This document shows, piece by piece, positions 7,672 through 8,933 of a stretch of 8,933 bases of DNA (its first letter is position 1; every line of letters begins with the position of its first letter). The translations under genes were made by a program, and so were the position numbers. Source of the stretch: Staphylothermus sp. (GTDB lineage: Archaea > Thermoproteota > Thermoprotei_A > Sulfolobales > Desulfurococcaceae); the NCBI GenBank assembly GCA_021159785.1, contig JAGHDU010000110.1, positions 1-8,933 on the forward strand, in the 5' to 3' direction. A model generated the notes under the pieces. It saw nothing but the letters and a program-made list of their open reading frames with translations. It was not told the DNA's origin and made no database searches.

Positions 7672-7904
7672 ACTTGTCTTCAAGAGATATTTTAGCACCA
7701 GTAATCGGGTTGATCCTAGTAGGCTTTAGTATTTATGTATTTCTATGGTCTTTACAACTAATGATCTACAGGGATGTACCAAGTAGTTTACTGGGAGCAT
7801 TAATTGGTTTTGTTTCATTAAGTGCTGGTGAATCGTTGATTAGAACATGGAGTCTTGGAAGATATGTTGCAAAAGAAGAAGAATCCGCCAGGGGTTCAGC
7901 ATAG
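7662..7904 (+). CDS. Small two-helix membrane protein, last gene of the operon
   Basis: 80 residues, beginning 10 bp before the stop of the polytopic membrane gene. Two hydrophobic segments (about 10-33 and 41-59) are joined by a short polar turn (RDVP, 37-40), giving a helical hairpin with both ends on one side, probably the cytoplasm given R61, R67 and the charged tail AKEEESARGSA. No family recognised. The overlap, matching strand and codon use similar to its neighbours support a real gene; such small hairpin proteins often stabilise larger membrane partners. The final seven codons run into the GC-rich structured island, so DNA there may be serving two purposes. Confidence 0.7.
   Translation: MGINLSSRDILAPVIGLILVGFSIYVFLWSLQLMIYRDVPSSLLGALIGFVSLSAGESLIRTWSLGRYVAKEEESARGSA
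7871..7884 (-). terminator. T-rich stretch ending the candidate minus-strand RNA
   Basis: On the minus strand the GC-rich island is followed at once by ATTCTTCTTCTTTT. Archaeal RNA polymerase commonly stops in such T-rich runs without needing a hairpin. It is also the Lys/Glu-rich codon run (KEEE) of the small membrane protein on the other strand, so the T-richness has a second explanation. Confidence 0.3.
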
Positions 7905-7948
7905 CACATCGCACCCCCTCGAATAGGGGTGCTAGCCAGCGGCAGGGC
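7885..7948 (-). ncRNA. Candidate structured small RNA in a GC-rich island (strand not certain)
   Basis: These 64 nt contain 43 G or C (67%) in otherwise AT-rich DNA, with sharp edges. A perfect 7-bp hairpin pairs 7911-7917 (GCACCCC) with 7926-7932 (GGGGTGC) across an 8-nt loop. CCGC (7885-7888) pairs with GCGG (7939-7942), closing the island. A competing pairing joins TAGCAC (7902-7907) to GTGCTA (7929-7934). On the minus strand a TATATAAT box (7965-7972) predicts a start near 7942, at the edge of the closing stem, and a T-rich run follows the other edge. I found no tRNA arms, no C/D boxes and no ACA box after the closing stem, so the class is unknown. Alternative: a plus-strand structure in the 3' end of the operon mRNA, where GAAGAAG (7875-7881) and CTTCTTC (7948-7954) add an outer stem. 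Confidence 0.4.
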
Positions 7949-7962
7949 TTCTTCATCTATGG

Positions 7963-7975
7963 AATTATATATCAT
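7963..7975 (-). promoter_or_regulatory. TATA-like box for the candidate minus-strand RNA
   Basis: The minus strand reads ATGATATATAATT, nearly the same core as the box before the first gene. Its centre (about 7968) is some 26 bp from 7942, the proposed start of the small RNA. The box is almost symmetrical, so it could also work rightward. Confidence 0.35.
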
Positions 7976-7982
7976 TGTAAAC

Positions 7983-7994
7983 TTTTTATCTTTT
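7983..7994 (+). terminator. Probable T-rich terminator of the six-gene operon
   Basis: Two T-runs, TTTTT (7983-7987) and TTTT (7991-7994), lie about 80 bp after the last stop codon of the operon. Together with the hairpin at 7911-7932 upstream they make a plausible archaeal termination zone on the plus strand. The second run overlaps the proposed TATA box of the next gene. Confidence 0.4.
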
Positions 7995-8030
7995 ATACTA
8001 GTGGTTTTATAATAGTTATCGATAAAGGTG
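7991..8030 (+). promoter_or_regulatory. Promoter and ribosome binding site of the right-end gene
   Basis: TTTTATAC (7991-7998) predicts a transcript start near 8020 and a leader of about 17 nt holding AAAGGTG (8024-8030), 7 nt before the ATG at 8038. A second box, TTTATAAT (8006-8013), would give a leaderless message instead. The presence of the AAAGGTG motif favours the first. Confidence 0.45.
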
Positions 8031-8037
8031 TGAGTAC

Positions 8038-8933
8038 ATGGTTGACGGTAAACTGTTAAAATTCATTGATAGAAAGATTAATGGAGATCTAATATATACA
8101 TCTGCATTACCAAATACAAAGCTTGGAGGATTAATGCCATCCAGACAAACAATACCACTGAGCTTAGTTCATCCAAAGAATGCCGAGTTAGAATATGCTT
8201 TACTAGAAATAGGAACAATAACACCTAGTCAAAACATTCAATGGAGAGTAAAAGTAAACGGAATAAGTGTTACCAAGGAGTTTCACCCTCAAACAATATG
8301 CCCAGCTGGCAGAGATCTCTTTGCAAAATCAGTATATGATATTACGAGCATACTTAAAACACCAGAAAGCCTCAGAAAAAAGAGAGCTAATATTACATTC
8401 AAATTAGAAGGTGGCGAATCAATAATAATAGAACACCTCTCTATTCTAGCAATATATAGAAGTGAAGAAGCTGAAGGAAACGTGACTTTTCTTAGTGGTA
8501 CATTAAGTTTGAAACCCGGAGAAGAAACAACAATAAACCTTAACTATAGTGGACAAAACAACATATTCAGAACAACCTTGTACATGCCAAGCAGCATAGC
8601 CTTGGGCAGTATTGTGATCAATGGTAATGAACTAATAAAAATAGAAAATATTCAAGGAATCGATGAACTGTACTTGGAATTACCAGAAAGTCTCAATGAA
8701 ATAACAAATATAACCATAAGACACAATGAGGCTACAACGACTTATTATCCAAAAGAAATGCGTCTATCAAACATACTTATATATAGCATTAAATATAATG
8801 CACCGAATCTAGTAATTGAGGGTTTAGATAAAGAATATGAGATCACTAAGGACAATAATGAAATAACCTTGAACATCACGAATAAAGGAACATCAAAACC
8901 AGATAATGCATTGATTGTAGTAATGAGCCTAGG
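8038..8933 (+). CDS. Beta-rich protein with a CARDB-like domain (partial, cut by window end)
   Basis: Open from the ATG at 8038 to the window edge, 298 codons without a stop; the C-terminus is missing. An in-frame TAA at 8023-8025 and the AAAGGTG motif fix the start. There is no signal peptide or membrane helix in the visible part, odd for a protein that otherwise looks like a surface or adhesion type. Residues 20-140 form a beta-rich domain with WRVKVNG (69-75), two cysteine-free strand pairs around the single Cys88, VYDITSIL (99-106) and a hydrophobic strand IIIEHLSILAIY (129-140); this loosely recalls DUF3344-type domains. A second beta domain covers about 148-235. From 256 (PNLVIEGL, then EITLNITNKGTSKPDNA at 275-291) a CARDB-like Ig-type domain begins. 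Function is unknown; domain names are tentative. The separate promoter argues against membership in the MoxR operon. Confidence 0.8.
   Translation, partial: MVDGKLLKFIDRKINGDLIYTSALPNTKLGGLMPSRQTIPLSLVHPKNAELEYALLEIGTITPSQNIQWRVKVNGISVTKEFHPQTICPAGRDLFAKSVYDITSILKTPESLRKKRANITFKLEGGESIIIEHLSILAIYRSEEAEGNVTFLSGTLSLKPGEETTINLNYSGQNNIFRTTLYMPSSIALGSIVINGNELIKIENIQGIDELYLELPESLNEITNITIRHNEATTTYYPKEMRLSNILIYSIKYNAPNLVIEGLDKEYEITKDNNEITLNITNKGTSKPDNALIVVMSL

Noticed and set aside
7885..7948. Possible tRNA or tRNA half on either strand
   Set aside because: The hairpin at 7911-7932 superficially resembles a T-arm (loop containing TCGAAT), but the loop has an extra base, lacks the leading TTC, and no acceptor, D or anticodon arms can be built around it.
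7847..8059. 70-codon rightward open frame overlapping the small membrane protein and the next gene
   Set aside because: It runs through the GC-rich island and the T-rich promoter region in a different frame, lacks a ribosome binding site, and has no protein-like pattern.
1..8933. CRISPR arrays, insertion sequences or integration sites
   Set aside because: No regularly spaced repeats, transposase-like frames, terminal inverted repeats or tRNA genes were seen.

Overview
The window looks like chromosomal DNA of a hyperthermophilic crenarchaeon, most likely of the Desulfurococcales (a Staphylothermus-like organism is my best guess). The signs are AT-rich DNA, TATA-type promoters with very short leaders, TTG starts used alongside ATG, arginine coded mostly by AGA/AGG and isoleucine largely by ATA, proteins rich in Ile, Lys, Glu and Tyr, and an archaeal BtpA-family protein. 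The genus is inference; no rRNA or other marker gene is present.

Left part (1-1490): a 207-residue protein with a YbjN-like (type III secretion chaperone-like) fold reads rightward and converges on a leftward BtpA-family TIM-barrel gene; their stop codons are 7 bp apart. The first gene contains a perfect 20-bp palindrome and, near its end, a 7-bp hairpin.

Centre (1491-7904): an 87-bp divergent promoter region is followed by six rightward genes, each overlapping the next by 4 to 32 bp, so almost certainly one operon. In order: a signal-anchored DUF4129 protein, a DUF4350 membrane protein with a canonical EF-hand-type loop in its outer domain, a MoxR AAA+ ATPase, a DUF58 protein with two membrane helices and a degenerate vWA metal site, an unrecognised membrane protein with about eight helices, and an 80-residue protein with two helices. 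This is a crenarchaeal form of the MoxR-DUF58-DUF4129-DUF4350 module. By analogy with MoxR/vWA pairs, the ATPase and DUF58 protein would act on the inner face of the membrane, while the DUF4129 and DUF4350 proteins put domains outside the cell and the two unknown proteins complete the complex. No transglutaminase gene, a frequent member of such clusters, is present.

Right part (7905-8933): the gap after the operon holds a sharply bounded 64-nt island of about 67% G+C with self-complementary segments. On the minus strand it has a TATA-like box at the expected distance upstream and a pyrimidine/T-rich run directly downstream, so it is a good candidate for an unannotated small RNA gene. A T-rich stretch and promoter then lead into a rightward beta-rich protein gene that runs off the window; 298 codons are visible and its last part begins a CARDB-like domain.
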